Below, piece by piece: positions 34,149 through 44,580 of a stretch of DNA of 64,000 nucleotides (the first letter of the stretch is position 1; each line of letters begins with the position of its first letter). The DNA lies in assembly GCF_014640255.1 (NCBI RefSeq), contig NZ_BMGP01000001.1:434001-498000 (forward strand), given 5' to 3'. The DNA comes from Subtercola lobariae (GTDB taxonomy: Bacteria > Actinomycetota > Actinomycetes > Actinomycetales > Microbacteriaceae). The notes beneath the pieces were generated by a model. It saw only the letters and a list, made by a program, of their open reading frames with translations. It had not been told where the DNA came from and searched no databases. The position numbers and the translations under genes are program-made.

Positions 34149-35594
34149 ATGGACGATATGGCCTATGAATTCGAGCGTAAGCAGAGAATCACCATTCTCG
34201 GTGGGGGCCCGGGTGGGTATGAAGCGGCCATCGCGGGTGCCCAGTTGGGTGCCGATGTGACCCTTGTCGAACGGGTCGGAGTGGGCGGCGCGGCCGTGCT
34301 GACCGACGTCGTTCCGTCGAAGACACTCATCTCTACTGCAGAAGCGGCCAGCGCCATCGGTGAGGCAGCCGATCTCGGTGTGCAGTTCTTCAGCCGCACC
34401 GACGCAGGGCGCCCCGTGCGACCCGACGTCGCCGTGAACATCGCGGCCGTGAACAAGCGACTGCTCGGCCTCGCTCGCCAGCAGTCTGAAGACATGAAGT
34501 CCACTCTCATTCGTTCGGGCGTGCGCATCGTGCAGGGTGAAGGCCGATTGGATGGCCGTGACGCCGTCATCGTCTCAACCGGTACGGGCCCCAACGGCAT
34601 CGACTTCGACCGTATCGAGGGAGACACGACCGTCATCTCGGTCGGCGCGAGCCCGAGGCTCCTGACCAGCGCCATGCCCGACGGCGAACGCATCTTCACC
34701 TGGACTCAGCTCTACTCGCTCGAGGCGATTCCCGAGCACCTGATTGTGGTGGGGTCGGGCGTGACGGGCGCCGAGTTCGCTTCGGCCTATACGGCGCTCG
34801 GCTCGAAGGTCACCCTCATCTCGAGTCGCGACCAGGTTCTGCCCGGTGAAGACGCCGATGCAGCGGCCGTGATCGAGAACGTGTTTCGCCGCAACGGCAT
34901 GACCGTGCTCAATAAGTCGCGGGCCGATTCGGTCGTTCGAACCGAGAACGGCGTCGTGGCCACCCTCTCCGACGGCCGCACGGTCGAGGGCTCGCACTGC
35001 CTCATGGCGGTCGGCGCGATTCCGAACACAGCGGGCATCGGTCTTGAAGAGGCGGGCGTTCAGCTCACCGAGTCAGGGCATATCCGGGTCAATCGGGTAG
35101 CGCGAACGAGCGTGCCGAGCATTTACGCGGCCGGTGACTGCACGACCTTCTTGCCACTCGCATCCGTTGCGTCGATGCAGGGCCGCACGGCGGTGTTTCA
35201 CGCGATGGGCGATGCCGTGAATCCCACCGAGATTCGAAACGTCGCCTCGAACATCTTCACCCAGCCCGAGATCGCGACCGTGGGCTGGACTCAGCGGCAG
35301 ATCGAAGAGGGCATCGCGCAGGGCGACATCTACAAACTGCCGCTGTCAGAGAACCCGCGCGCCAAGATGATGGGCATCAAAGACGGCTTCGTGAAGCTGT
35401 TCGCGCGCACGGGCTCGGGCACGGTCATCGGGGGTGTGGTCGTAGCGCCGAAGGCGAGCGAGCTGATCTTCTCGATCGCGCTCGCGGTGGAGCATCGCCT
35501 GACGGTCGACCAGCTCTCCCGCGCATTCTCGGTGTACCCGTCGCTGACGACGTCGATCACCGACGCTGCCCGGGCGATGCACATCGTTCTGTAG
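34149..35594 (+). CDS. LpdA-like NAD(P)H quinone dehydrogenase (flavoprotein disulfide reductase family)
   Basis: Two-dinucleotide-fold flavoprotein: FAD loop ITILGGGPGGYEAA, NAD(P) loop LIVVGSGVTGAEFASAY, second FAD motif SVPSIYAAGDCT, and dimerisation domain ending SLTTSITDAAR. The redox-active CxxxxC of lipoamide dehydrogenase is missing (VGVGGAAVLTDVVPSK), as in the actinobacterial LpdA/Rv3303c group that reduces quinones. Start: ATG 34149 (GGGGAAG just upstream) or ATG 34158; 481 or 478 residues. It is divergent from pnp, as lpdA and deoD lie close together in M. tuberculosis. Confidence 0.87.
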   Translation: MDDMAYEFERKQRITILGGGPGGYEAAIAGAQLGADVTLVERVGVGGAAVLTDVVPSKTLISTAEAASAIGEAADLGVQFFSRTDAGRPVRPDVAVNIAAVNKRLLGLARQQSEDMKSTLIRSGVRIVQGEGRLDGRDAVIVSTGTGPNGIDFDRIEGDTTVISVGASPRLLTSAMPDGERIFTWTQLYSLEAIPEHLIVVGSGVTGAEFASAYTALGSKVTLISSRDQVLPGEDADAAAVIENVFRRNGMTVLNKSRADSVVRTENGVVATLSDGRTVEGSHCLMAVGAIPNTAGIGLEEAGVQLTESGHIRVNRVARTSVPSIYAAGDCTTFLPLASVASMQGRTAVFHAMGDAVNPTEIRNVASNIFTQPEIATVGWTQRQIEEGIAQGDIYKLPLSENPRAKMMGIKDGFVKLFARTGSGTVIGGVVVAPKASELIFSIALAVEHRLTVDQLSRAFSVYPSLTTSITDAARAMHIVL

Positions 35595-35686
35595 CGAGCT
35601 GGGCGAGCCCGGCGGGCTGGCTTCGCTGCCGACGTCGGGCCGACGCCGTGCAGCCCACGGGCCGACGCCGTGCCGCCCATCGCCGC

Positions 35687-37285
35687 CTAGCCGACGGTCA
35701 GCGAACTCAGCTCGGCGAGTTCGGCCAGCACCGCCGTCAGGCCGTCAGCATCGCGTGTTGTTCCGAAGACATAGCTGTCGGGGCGAACGAGGGCGGCCGA
35801 GCATCCATTCGCCTCGAACCAGCGGAGGTACCGACCATCGGCGTCGGTCAGTACGTGAACGCCAGGCTCTTCGGCCAGCAACGCCCGAGAGCGAGCCGCG
35901 TCGTCGCGTGAGGTGAGCACGAACACGTCGAGGCCGCCCCGTGCAGCGGCCGCCAGGTGCTCGTCGCCCAGAACACCCGCGTCAGTGGTCACGAGGTGAA
36001 AGCCCGTGCCGAACAGGTCGTCGAGCCGGTGCGGCGCCTGGTCGATCCCCGTCACGAAGCCCTGCGGAAACAGCACTCCAGTGCCGTGATCGCAACTCTC
36101 TGCTGAGAAGAACCCGTCGTCGTAGCCGGGAAAAGCGTAGGCGGCCGGCGCACCCGAGGTGGCGAGGGCTCTGAGCATCCACTCGTCACGTGCGCGCGCC
36201 AGCTCAGGGTCGCGAATGGTCTGCAACCGACCCATCTCGATCGCTTTGCGTGTGATCTTCTCCACGTGCGGTGCGCGCTCTTGCTGGTAGGTGTCGAGGA
36301 TGCTCGGGGCGGCCCTGCCCGACAGCACGAGGTCGAGCTTCCACGCCAGATTGTTCGCATCCCGAATGCCGGAGCACATGCCCTGGCCGAGAAAGGGCGG
36401 CATTTCGTGGGCGGCGTCGCCGGCGAGCAGCACACGGCCGACTCGCCACTGCTGCGCCGAACGCGAGCGAAAGGTATAGGTCGCGATTCTCAGCGGCTCG
36501 GCGTCTTCGGGGGTCAACCACCGTGCCACTTTGTGCCAGACGTCAGCCTCGGTCAGCTCGTCGAACTCATTCGCGCCGTCGAGCATGAACGCGAACCGTT
36601 GGTGTTCGTCGTCGATGGAGAAGATCGAGACGGGCCCTGCCGGGTCGCCGAGCTGCAACGCCTGAGGCAACCCCTGCATGGGGTGCGTGAGCCGAAAATC
36701 GCAGACGAGCCACGGTTCGCGAAATCCATAGTCGTCGCTCTCGATGCCCAGAAGCTCTCGAATGGTGCTGTTGCCACCATCGCTGCCGACCACGTACTCA
36801 GCGTTGATGGTTTTCGGTCCGTCGGGAGTCTCGACGCTGAGACTCACATGGTCGTCATGCTGAACCAGGCCGGTGACGCGGTGCTCGTGCAAGATGTCGA
36901 TGCCCGGCAACGACCGGCCGAGGGCGTCGAGCTGGTCTTCGAGCCAGGGCTGGTACACCATGTTGAACTCGGGCCAGCCCGAGATGCCCGACTCGGCGAA
37001 GATGTGCCGGTCGAGCAGATCGCCGGTGCCGTTGGTCCAGTCGTAGGTGAACACCGGCCGGGTGCCCGCCGCGATTGCGTCGCCCAGACCGAGCTTCTGC
37101 ATGATTCGTTGCGTCTCGTCATCGAAGGTAGCGGCGCGCGGCAGGTTGTACAGGCCTGCGAAACGCTCGAGAACGGCGACGCGGTGGCCTGCCTGCGCGA
37201 GCAGCGGCGCCAGCACCATTCCAGTGGGCCCGTACCCCACAACGATCACATCGTACTCACGGGGGTCTGTTCTCTCGGTACTCAT
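35687..37285 (-). CDS. FAD-dependent aromatic hydroxylase (MhpA/PheA-type)
   Basis: A class A flavin monooxygenase, 532 residues. It has GYGPTGMVLAPLLAQAGHRV for FAD, the SDGGNSTIRELLG (DG) motif binding NAD(P)H and FAD, and LLAGDAAHEMPPFLGQGM (GD) motif. A C-terminal thioredoxin-like region follows, as in 3-(3-hydroxyphenyl)propionate hydroxylase. The substrate is unknown; no ring-cleavage gene is next to it. ATG at 37285 follows GAGGAG by 7 bases; the extension to 37444 is not homologous. The 240-base gap to the divergent gene at 37526 must hold both promoters. Confidence 0.85.
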   Translation of the reverse strand: MSTERTDPREYDVIVVGYGPTGMVLAPLLAQAGHRVAVLERFAGLYNLPRAATFDDETQRIMQKLGLGDAIAAGTRPVFTYDWTNGTGDLLDRHIFAESGISGWPEFNMVYQPWLEDQLDALGRSLPGIDILHEHRVTGLVQHDDHVSLSVETPDGPKTINAEYVVGSDGGNSTIRELLGIESDDYGFREPWLVCDFRLTHPMQGLPQALQLGDPAGPVSIFSIDDEHQRFAFMLDGANEFDELTEADVWHKVARWLTPEDAEPLRIATYTFRSRSAQQWRVGRVLLAGDAAHEMPPFLGQGMCSGIRDANNLAWKLDLVLSGRAAPSILDTYQQERAPHVEKITRKAIEMGRLQTIRDPELARARDEWMLRALATSGAPAAYAFPGYDDGFFSAESCDHGTGVLFPQGFVTGIDQAPHRLDDLFGTGFHLVTTDAGVLGDEHLAAAARGGLDVFVLTSRDDAARSRALLAEEPGVHVLTDADGRYLRWFEANGCSAALVRPDSYVFGTTRDADGLTAVLAELAELSSLTVG

Positions 37286-37525
37286 GAGAATGCTCCTCTC
37301 TTTGCCCGACGCTGGGCAATTCGGCTGGGCGGCGCAGGGCCGCACACCACCGTAACAATGCCGCAGTGGTAAAAGCAATGCAGAATGGTGAAATTGATCA
37401 CTGTGCTGTCGACAAGGGCACTCGCCGCCCACGGAGTTATCCACAGGCGTTCGGCGACGTTTTAAACATGAGTTAGTCTCGTGTTATGTCGAGCCGAGGC
37501 TCTCGGCCAGAGAAGAAGGAGCATC
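37286..37525. promoter_or_regulatory. Divergent intergenic region
   Basis: 240 AT-richer bases between the hydroxylase and a secreted beta-propeller gene. It contains ACCAC...GTGGT half-sites around 37350 and a perfect TTATCCACA at 37437-37445, the E. coli DnaA box sequence; a single copy is not enough to call an origin. No confident promoter boxes were assigned. Confidence 0.35.
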
Positions 37526-38869
37526 ATGATTTCGCGCACAACGAGGGCGTTAGCCGGCTCAGCCACGGCCATGGTGACGGTCATTGCGCTGATGTTCGGC
37601 GGTGCGCCACTCGTGGCAGCCGCGGCCCCGAGCGTCAACGATTGGTTCGGGGCGTTACCCACGGGCTCTGCGCCGAGTGCGGTCGTTGCGGCGGCAGATG
37701 GCAGCGTGTTCACTGCGAACAGCGGAACCGATTCGGTGTCGAAGCTGCTTCCAGACGGCTCAGTCGACCCTCTGTTCGACGGGGCGCTGCCGACCTTTTC
37801 GCTGCCACAGAGCATGGCTCAGGATGCCCGGGGCAGCCTCTACGTGACGAGCCTCACCCTGAGCGCCCTCTACAAACTCGACCCCGTGACGGGCAAGATC
37901 GACGACACGTTCACTCGCGCGCTGGGCTCGGCGCTCACTTCGCGACATCCCATCGCCGTGGCGACCGGCCCCAGCGGAAACGTTTTCACGCTGAACTCCG
38001 CCGACGAGACGGTCACCCAGATCTCGCCGCTCGGCATTGTGCTCGGCGAATACCGGTTGGCGGCAGGTGCAGAATCGCAATCTCTTCAGTTCGCTGACGA
38101 CGGGCAGCTGTACATCGCCAATGCGGGCGATCACACGATTTCGAGAATTAGTTTCGACATGCACGGCGGCGCGAGCGTTGTCGACGACTGGGCAGATCTG
38201 CCGGCCGGTCTGCATCCGCTGGCACTTGCGTTCGATCACCACGGCTTCGCCTACTCGGTCAGTTTCGTGGGCGACACGGTGACGAAGGTCGATCTCGGCC
38301 TGCCGTCTGGGCTCAATGTGGTTTCGAATACGGTCACTCCCGGCTCGCGCCCATTCGCTCTCGCCAGCGATCTGCTCGGCAACGTCTACATCAGCGACGT
38401 CGGTACGAACTCGCTGTCGATGATTGCGATCGACGGGTCTGTGGCCGGGAAAGTAGCCACGCTCGGCTTGACGCCTTTCGCGCAATCGATGGCGGTCGAT
38501 GGCACTGGTTCGGTGTATCTGGCCAATAGTGACACGAGCTCTGTTGCGCGGGTCGACGTGGCTCCCCGAATCACGTCGACGGCGGTCGCGGGGTCGGCGA
38601 CGGTGGGTGTGGGCTACGACCAGACCGTTGCCGCTTCGGGGGTCGATGTGATCTCGTTCGTCGCCATCGGGGCGCTGCCGCCCGGTCTCTCGGTGAACCG
38701 GCTCACCGGAAAGCTCTCGGGCACGCCGGCAGGGCCGGGCGCGTTCGACTTCGACATCGTGGCGACGAACGTGGCGGGGTCGTCGGAGTGGCAGCACTCG
38801 ACCATCGTGGTGTCGCTGCCCGCCGGAAGCACGGGGTGCTGGTTCTGGCCGGAGCCGTGCGGCCTCTGA
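37526..38869 (+). CDS. Secreted beta-propeller protein with Ig-like (putative Ig, He_PIG-type) end
   Basis: ATG at 37526 follows AAGGAG. A signal peptide (ALAGSATAMVTVIALMFGG... ending near AAAAPS, about residue 35) is followed by some seven NHL/SMP-30-like repeats with the pattern PxxVAVxxxGxVFxANSGxDTV (residues 45-350). The last 90 residues form a putative Ig fold with SVNRLTGKLSGTPAGPG. The end WFWPEPCGL has two cysteines. No anchor or enzyme motif is seen; probably an extracellular binding protein. Length 447. Confidence 0.75.
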   Translation: MISRTTRALAGSATAMVTVIALMFGGAPLVAAAAPSVNDWFGALPTGSAPSAVVAAADGSVFTANSGTDSVSKLLPDGSVDPLFDGALPTFSLPQSMAQDARGSLYVTSLTLSALYKLDPVTGKIDDTFTRALGSALTSRHPIAVATGPSGNVFTLNSADETVTQISPLGIVLGEYRLAAGAESQSLQFADDGQLYIANAGDHTISRISFDMHGGASVVDDWADLPAGLHPLALAFDHHGFAYSVSFVGDTVTKVDLGLPSGLNVVSNTVTPGSRPFALASDLLGNVYISDVGTNSLSMIAIDGSVAGKVATLGLTPFAQSMAVDGTGSVYLANSDTSSVARVDVAPRITSTAVAGSATVGVGYDQTVAASGVDVISFVAIGALPPGLSVNRLTGKLSGTPAGPGAFDFDIVATNVAGSSEWQHSTIVVSLPAGSTGCWFWPEPCGL

Positions 38870-38897
38870 CCCGGCCGAGAGGAGTGAGCCGGCCGGG
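38870..38897. terminator. GC stem-loop between convergent genes
   Basis: CCCGGCC and GGCCGGG form a seven-pair stem immediately after the stop of the propeller gene and before the end of the convergent helicase gene. No U-tract. Confidence 0.4.
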
Positions 38898-38928
38898 CCG
38901 CGCCCGCCGACGAGCTGCGCAGGTTGGT

Positions 38929-41900
38929 TCAGGCGTCGAGCAGGCCGCGAATGTCGTCTGTGCTGAGGGCGGTGCTGAAGGCGGCATCGTCGTCGAGTAC
39001 CGCGTCGAAGAGTTGCGCCTTCTTCGCTTTCAGTGCCATCACCTTCTCTTCGATGGTGTCGCTGGCGACCAGGCGATACACGTTGACGCTCTTCTGCTGG
39101 CCGATGCGATGAGTTCTGTCGATGGCCTGCGATTCCGTCGCCGGGTTCCACCATGGGTCGAGCAAGAACACATAGTCGGCTTCGGTGAGATTCAGGCCGA
39201 ACCCACCCGCCTTCAAGCTGATGAGAAAGACCGGTGCCGTGCCCGCCTTGAAATGAGCGATCACGTCGGCACGGCGTCTCGTCGAACCATCGAGGTAATC
39301 GAATTCGACACCCCGTTCGGTGAGCCGCTCTGCGGCTTTGCCGAGAAACGACGTGAACTGGCTGAAGACCAGCGCGCGATGACCTTCTGCGGCCACGTCT
39401 TCGATCTGCTCGAGAAGCGCGTCGAGCTTTGCCGACCCGAGACCGGCGTACTTTTCGTCGATCAGCGAGGCATCAAGGCTCAGCATGCGAAGCAGGGTGA
39501 GCGATCGAAAGACGATGAGCCGGTTTCGGTCGAGGTCGTCGATGAGCCCGAGGAGCTTTTGCCGCTCACGCTGAAAGAACGTGTCGTACAGAGTGCGATG
39601 TGCGGGTGTGAGGGCGATGTTCAGCACCTGCTCCTGCTTCGCCGGCAGCTCGGGTGCCACCAGCTCTTTGGTTCGCCGCATCAGAAACGGGCGGATGCGC
39701 CGGCGAAGCCGACCGAGCAACTCGGTGTCGAGCCCTCGCTCGATGGGGCGAACATAGTCTTCGGTGAACTTTCGCGCCGAAGCGAACAGCCCCGGAGCCA
39801 CGATGTCGAACAACGACCACAGCTCCATCAGGTTGTTCTCAAGCGGCGTTCCGGTGATCGCCAGCTTGAACGGAGCGTCGAACTCTTTGGCGCATCGGTG
39901 CAGTTTCGACGTGTGGTTCTTGACGAACTGCGCCTCGTCGAGCACCAGCCCCGACCAGCCGAGGTTGCGGTAGTGCTGCTCATCGAGTCGAAACAGGGTG
40001 TAACTCGTCACCACGATGTCTGCGCCGCGCGCGGCATCAGCGAGGGAGGTAGGGCTCTTCGCTTGAGTGGCCGCAATAGCCTTCACGCTGAGGCCGGGCG
40101 TGAACCGAGCAGCTTCGCTGGCCCAATTCGAGACCACCGAGGTGGGCGCCACCACAAGAAACGGTGGGGCGTCGCGCGCCCCGCTCTGCCGCGCGTGCGC
40201 GAAGAGCGCCAGCGTCTGAAGCGTCTTGCCGAGCCCCATGTCGTCGGCCAGCACGCCGCCGAGCCCATGCTGATGCAAGAAGGCCAGCCACTCGAAGCCC
40301 GCAAGCTGGTAGGGCCGCAGACTCGCGGCCAGCCCGGTTGGCAACGGGGTCGGCGCGATGAGTTCGGTGTCGTTGAGCGCCGAAACGGCCTCGCGCCAGG
40401 CCACGGCCTGCACCGTCTCTTCTGCCAGGTCTTCGAATTCACTCCACAAATCGGCCTGGTAGCGGCTGATGCGAACCCCGGTCTGCCATTCATCGAGGGC
40501 GGAAGCCTCTTCGAGCAGCTCGCGAAGTCGGTCGAACACCGGATGATCGAGCGTGAGGTAGGTCTTATCGACCATCAGCAGCTTCTTCTGCTTGCGGGCC
40601 AGCGCCTTGAACAGCGGCGCGAACGGAATTCGGTACCCGTTCATGTTGACCACGATGCCGAGGTCGAACCAGTCGCGCTTGTCGCTCTCGACGGTGGTGA
40701 TGGTGAGCTCGGGCGATCCGGTGAGTTCGCGGTACGGCGGCCGGGTGCCCACGATCTGCACTCGAACGTCGACCTGGCCTTCGAGTGCGGGCAGCACCTT
40801 CTCGGCGAATACCGCTGCTTCGAAGCCCTGAAGCACGAGGTTCGGGCTCAGAGCGCCGAACTGCGAGCCCCGAGCATCCCTTTGGCTGGTGTCGTCGAAG
40901 CCCAGCATCGCGCCCTCGATGCCCTGCCCGCTGTGATCGTCGATCAGCCGTTCGAGAAGTCGTGTGACGCTCTCGCTGATCGTTTCTTCTGCCGCCGGGT
41001 CTCGCTCGTTCCAGGCGGCCGCCGCGACGTCGCCGTACCGCCACGACCAGTCGAGCTGAAGCACGTTCTTCGGCCGAAATCGCGCTGTGAGAAGCAGGGT
41101 GGGCGTCACCACGGCTGGCAGCTGTACCGAGTCGTCGACGGGTGTCACGGTGACCTCGCGCCGAAGGCGGCCGAAGTAGTTCTCGAAGAACTCCGTTCGG
41201 TCGGCTGCGGGCACGGTGATGACGGATGCTCGGCCGAGCAACTCGCGAACGTCAGGTGTAAGTCGTGGCGCAGTCGACCCCAACGCCGATCGCTGGGCCA
41301 CCGGCACAGCACCCGCGCCGGCCGCAAAGGTGTCGGCCGATTCCGCGCCGAGCGGCGCCAGAACGATGCGCGCACCCTCTCCGAGCTCGTAGAAATACAC
41401 GCCGTGATCACCGATCGCGCCGGCCGTATCGGCCGCGAAATCGTGACCGTCGATGGTGACCACCGGGGTCAGCACCAGGTCATCTGCCGCTCCGCCAGCA
41501 GCGTCGAGTCGAACGGAGGCATGTGCTTCGACGTGAACGGCCACGCTCTTTTTCGATCCGAGCAGCGGAATGCCGAGCGATCCGGCTTCGCCGAGCAGGT
41601 TCCACATCAAGGGGCTCGCGAAATCGTCGAGGTAGAGCCAGTCGGCCTCATTCGCGCTGTAGAGCTCGCGAGTGGCGCGATGCAGTGCCTGAAATTGGGC
41701 GAACCAGCGCAATTGACGCTCGTCGAGATTCAGTCGATTGACGTGGTGAGCGAACGTCGCCCAGCTGACGTTCGCCTTCACAAAGGTGCCGGCATGGTTG
41801 CGAATGACGGGGCGCACGGCAAGCCGTCGTGGCGGCCTGCCCGCGTCGTCACCCGGGCGCCCCGGCTTGGCCGTCTGCGACTGCAGGCCGCGCCACTGCT

Positions 41901-42543
41901 CTTTCGTGCGGGTCACGAACTCGCGAATCTCGAACTGCAACCCCATCGGCGTCGGGGCGGGCGGCTCTACGCGGCTTCGGTTGCCGGTCAGCGCCGCTCG
42001 CCAGTCTGATGGATCAAAGGCCGGCGCAGGTCGGTGCCGAGGCTCGGGCGGGTACCACGTCTCGTCGGCGGCCCGCACGAGGTCTGCGGCCTGATCGTCG
42101 ACGTGCCACTTCGTCATGGCGGCTGAACCCGAATCGCGTTCGCCTCGGGTTTGCGGTTCGTACCGGGAATCGAAGCGAGCGCGAGAGCCGAGCTCGCGCG
42201 CCGGCGTCAGGCCTGAGGCTGCCGCCGTTTCGCGCAGATGCCGGGCATTGCTGGCCAACAGGGTTGCGGCGACGTGCTTGCAGTCGAAAGCGACCGGGCA
42301 GCTGCAGGCAGATTCGTGCTCGATCAGAAACTTCGAGCCGGCCTCTGTCAAGGAGATTCGGCAGTGGTAAGGAAGCGCAGCGCTGCCCTGAACGACTCCC
42401 TCGAGCATCCCGTTCTCGGGGTTCCAGAGCACGTCGACGATCTCGGAACCACGCGCGTACCCGCGCCCGCGCTCGAACGCCGGCGGCCCGACGAGCCGCA
42501 CGATGTCGGCGACATCGACGAGCGGAAACGCATCACTCGGCAT
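38929..42543 (-). CDS. Large SWIM zinc-finger SNF2-family helicase/ATPase
   Basis: A 1204-residue protein. An N-terminal SWIM motif (SACSCPVAFDCKHVAA, about residues 80-95) likely binds DNA or protein. The middle part is poorly conserved. The SNF2 motor is C-terminal: LADDMGLGKTLQT (about 765), VVTSYTLFR, LVLDEAQFVKN, ITGTPLENNLMELWSLFD, LVFSQFTSFL, LISLKAGGFGLNLTEADYV and TESQAIDRTHRIGQQK (about 1145). Such bacterial proteins are thought to remodel protein-DNA complexes; the biological role is unknown. It is monocistronic by position. Confidence 0.9.
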   Translation of the reverse strand: MPSDAFPLVDVADIVRLVGPPAFERGRGYARGSEIVDVLWNPENGMLEGVVQGSAALPYHCRISLTEAGSKFLIEHESACSCPVAFDCKHVAATLLASNARHLRETAAASGLTPARELGSRARFDSRYEPQTRGERDSGSAAMTKWHVDDQAADLVRAADETWYPPEPRHRPAPAFDPSDWRAALTGNRSRVEPPAPTPMGLQFEIREFVTRTKEQWRGLQSQTAKPGRPGDDAGRPPRRLAVRPVIRNHAGTFVKANVSWATFAHHVNRLNLDERQLRWFAQFQALHRATRELYSANEADWLYLDDFASPLMWNLLGEAGSLGIPLLGSKKSVAVHVEAHASVRLDAAGGAADDLVLTPVVTIDGHDFAADTAGAIGDHGVYFYELGEGARIVLAPLGAESADTFAAGAGAVPVAQRSALGSTAPRLTPDVRELLGRASVITVPAADRTEFFENYFGRLRREVTVTPVDDSVQLPAVVTPTLLLTARFRPKNVLQLDWSWRYGDVAAAAWNERDPAAEETISESVTRLLERLIDDHSGQGIEGAMLGFDDTSQRDARGSQFGALSPNLVLQGFEAAVFAEKVLPALEGQVDVRVQIVGTRPPYRELTGSPELTITTVESDKRDWFDLGIVVNMNGYRIPFAPLFKALARKQKKLLMVDKTYLTLDHPVFDRLRELLEEASALDEWQTGVRISRYQADLWSEFEDLAEETVQAVAWREAVSALNDTELIAPTPLPTGLAASLRPYQLAGFEWLAFLHQHGLGGVLADDMGLGKTLQTLALFAHARQSGARDAPPFLVVAPTSVVSNWASEAARFTPGLSVKAIAATQAKSPTSLADAARGADIVVTSYTLFRLDEQHYRNLGWSGLVLDEAQFVKNHTSKLHRCAKEFDAPFKLAITGTPLENNLMELWSLFDIVAPGLFASARKFTEDYVRPIERGLDTELLGRLRRRIRPFLMRRTKELVAPELPAKQEQVLNIALTPAHRTLYDTFFQRERQKLLGLIDDLDRNRLIVFRSLTLLRMLSLDASLIDEKYAGLGSAKLDALLEQIEDVAAEGHRALVFSQFTSFLGKAAERLTERGVEFDYLDGSTRRRADVIAHFKAGTAPVFLISLKAGGFGLNLTEADYVFLLDPWWNPATESQAIDRTHRIGQQKSVNVYRLVASDTIEEKVMALKAKKAQLFDAVLDDDAAFSTALSTDDIRGLLDA

Positions 42544-42662
42544 ACGTCAATGCTCTCACGCGCGACAGACGCCGCACCCGACAGACGCCGCACTCAGGCC
42601 TGAGCCCGCACCTGCGCCCCGCCGAACCCGCCGCGCGCAGGCCGATGACCACGCGCCGGCCG

Positions 42663-44459
42663 CTACGCCGCGTGGTCTGCGATCTCCAGAAGCCGATGCC
42701 CCGACGACACCGTGGTGCCCACCGTCGCATCGATCGCGCCGACGACACCGTCTTTGTGAGCCTGAATCGGCTGCTCCATCTTCATGGCTTCGAGCACCAG
42801 AATCAGGTCGCCCTTGACCACCTTGTCGCCCTCAGCGACCGCGAGCTTCACAATGGTCGCCTGCATGGGCGCCTTCACGGCATTGCCCGTCGACGACCGG
42901 GCGCCGCTGCTCGTGGCGCGTCGCCGAGGCGGCGCTCCCAACGTGGTCACCGAACCGCCGGCAGGGGCGCCACCACCCGCGGCCGTCAGCAGCCGTTCGG
43001 GCAGAACCACTTCGATTCGCTTGCCATCCACTTCGACGACCACCGTGCTGCGCCCAGCGGCCGGAGTGGCCTCTTCGAGCGAACCGCTCCACGGCTCGAT
43101 CTCGTTTACGAACTCGGTCTCGATCCACAGCGTGTACACGCCGAACGGCTGCCCCGCGTCGGGTGCGAACGCCTTGTCGCGAACGATCGCGCGATGAAAG
43201 GGCAGAACGGTCGGCAGGCCGGCCACCTCGAACTCGTCGAGAGCGCGCCGCGAGCGTTCGAGTGCTTCTTCGCGGGTTGCTCCGGTGACGATGAGCTTCG
43301 CGAGCAGTGAGTCGAACGAGCCGGTGATCACGTCGCCCGCGGTCACGCCCGAATCCACCCGCACGCCAGGGCCACCGGGGGCTTTGAACACGTGAATCGG
43401 CCCCGGGCTCGGCAAGAAGCCGCGGCCGGCGTCTTCGCCGTTGATGCGGAATTCGAATGAGTGGCCGCGCGGCTCGGGGTCGTCGTACCCCAGAATGCCG
43501 CCCTCGGCCAGCCTGAATTGTTCGCGCACCAGGTCGATTCCGGTGACTTCTTCAGACACCGGATGCTCGACCTGCAGTCTCGTGTTCACCTCGAGAAACG
43601 ACACCGTGCCGTCTTTCGCGACCAAGAACTCGCAGGTGCCGGCGCCGACGTACCCGACTTCACGCAGAATGGCCTTCGAAGCGCGGTAGAGCTCGGCGTT
43701 CTGCGCATCGCTCAGATAGGGAGCGGGAGCCTCTTCGACGAGTTTCTGGTGCCGCCGCTGCAGCGAGCAGTCGCGGGTCGACACCACCACGACGTTGCCA
43801 TGCGCATCGGCAAGACACTGGGTCTCGACATGGCGCGGCTGGTCGAGGTATTTCTCCACGAAGCATTCGCCGCGCCCGAAGGCCGCGATGGCCTCGCGAG
43901 TGGCCGATTCGAACAGCTCGGGAATCTCTTCCACGGTTCGGGCGACCTTGAGTCCGCGCCCGCCGCCGCCGAAGGCCGCCTTGATCGCAACGGGCAGCCC
44001 GTATTGGCGGGCGAATTCGAGCACGTCGTCGGCACCCGATACGGGGTCGAGGGTTCCGGGAGCGAGTGGTGCGCCGACCCGCTCGGCGATGTGCCGCGCA
44101 GAGACTTTGTCGCCCAGCAGCTCGATGGCGTCGGGCGAGGGGCCGATCCAGATCAGCCCGGCATCGATGACGGCCTGCGCGAATGCGGCGTTCTCGGCCA
44201 GAAACCCGTAGCCCGGGTGAACCGCGTCTGCGCCAGAGCGTTTGGCGATCGACAAGATCTTGTCGATGACCAGGTACGTTTCGGCGCTGGTCGTGCCGCC
44301 GAGTGCGTACGCTTCGTCGGCGAGCTGTACGTGCATCGACTCGCGATCTTGATCGGCGTAGACCGCGACCGACCCGATATTCGAGTCACGTGCCGCCCGA
44401 ATCACCCGCACCGCTATTTCGCCACGGTTGGCAATCAGAACTTTCGTTATTCGGGGCAT
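42663..44459 (-). CDS. Acyl-CoA carboxylase alpha chain (biotin carboxylase plus biotin carrier)
   Basis: Carboxylates biotin with bicarbonate and ATP and carries it to the carboxyltransferase for malonyl- and methylmalonyl-CoA synthesis. The biotin carboxylase domain shows [62 protein letters not shown] and [14 protein letters not shown]. The carrier domain has the biotinylation site EAMKMEQP near residue 560. An Ala/Gly-rich linker joins the two. At 598 residues it matches actinobacterial AccA3-type subunits. maf lies 121 bases upstream, as in other actinobacteria. Confidence 0.94.
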   Translation of the reverse strand: MPRITKVLIANRGEIAVRVIRAARDSNIGSVAVYADQDRESMHVQLADEAYALGGTTSAETYLVIDKILSIAKRSGADAVHPGYGFLAENAAFAQAVIDAGLIWIGPSPDAIELLGDKVSARHIAERVGAPLAPGTLDPVSGADDVLEFARQYGLPVAIKAAFGGGGRGLKVARTVEEIPELFESATREAIAAFGRGECFVEKYLDQPRHVETQCLADAHGNVVVVSTRDCSLQRRHQKLVEEAPAPYLSDAQNAELYRASKAILREVGYVGAGTCEFLVAKDGTVSFLEVNTRLQVEHPVSEEVTGIDLVREQFRLAEGGILGYDDPEPRGHSFEFRINGEDAGRGFLPSPGPIHVFKAPGGPGVRVDSGVTAGDVITGSFDSLLAKLIVTGATREEALERSRRALDEFEVAGLPTVLPFHRAIVRDKAFAPDAGQPFGVYTLWIETEFVNEIEPWSGSLEEATPAAGRSTVVVEVDGKRIEVVLPERLLTAAGGGAPAGGSVTTLGAPPRRRATSSGARSSTGNAVKAPMQATIVKLAVAEGDKVVKGDLILVLEAMKMEQPIQAHKDGVVGAIDATVGTTVSSGHRLLEIADHAA

Positions 44460-44580
44460 AGTTCCTTAGCCTATTCGCACGGATGCCCGTGGCTTTGGTA
44501 TGTGCCCACAAAAATGCTGTGGCAAACGGCGCGAAACCCTACAACGCCAGCAGCCGAAGGCTGTCATGACCGTTGCCCCG

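Noticed and set aside
37437-37445. TTATCCACA, a perfect E. coli DnaA box
   Set aside because: Only one copy, with no cluster, no AT-rich unwinding region and no dnaA/dnaN/gyr genes nearby, so not an origin.
38788-42009. 1073-codon open frame on the plus strand opposite the SNF2 helicase
   Set aside because: The minus-strand frame carries all SNF2 motifs. The plus-strand translation is rich in Arg/Glu/Val with no domain and no start context; high GC makes such long antisense frames common.
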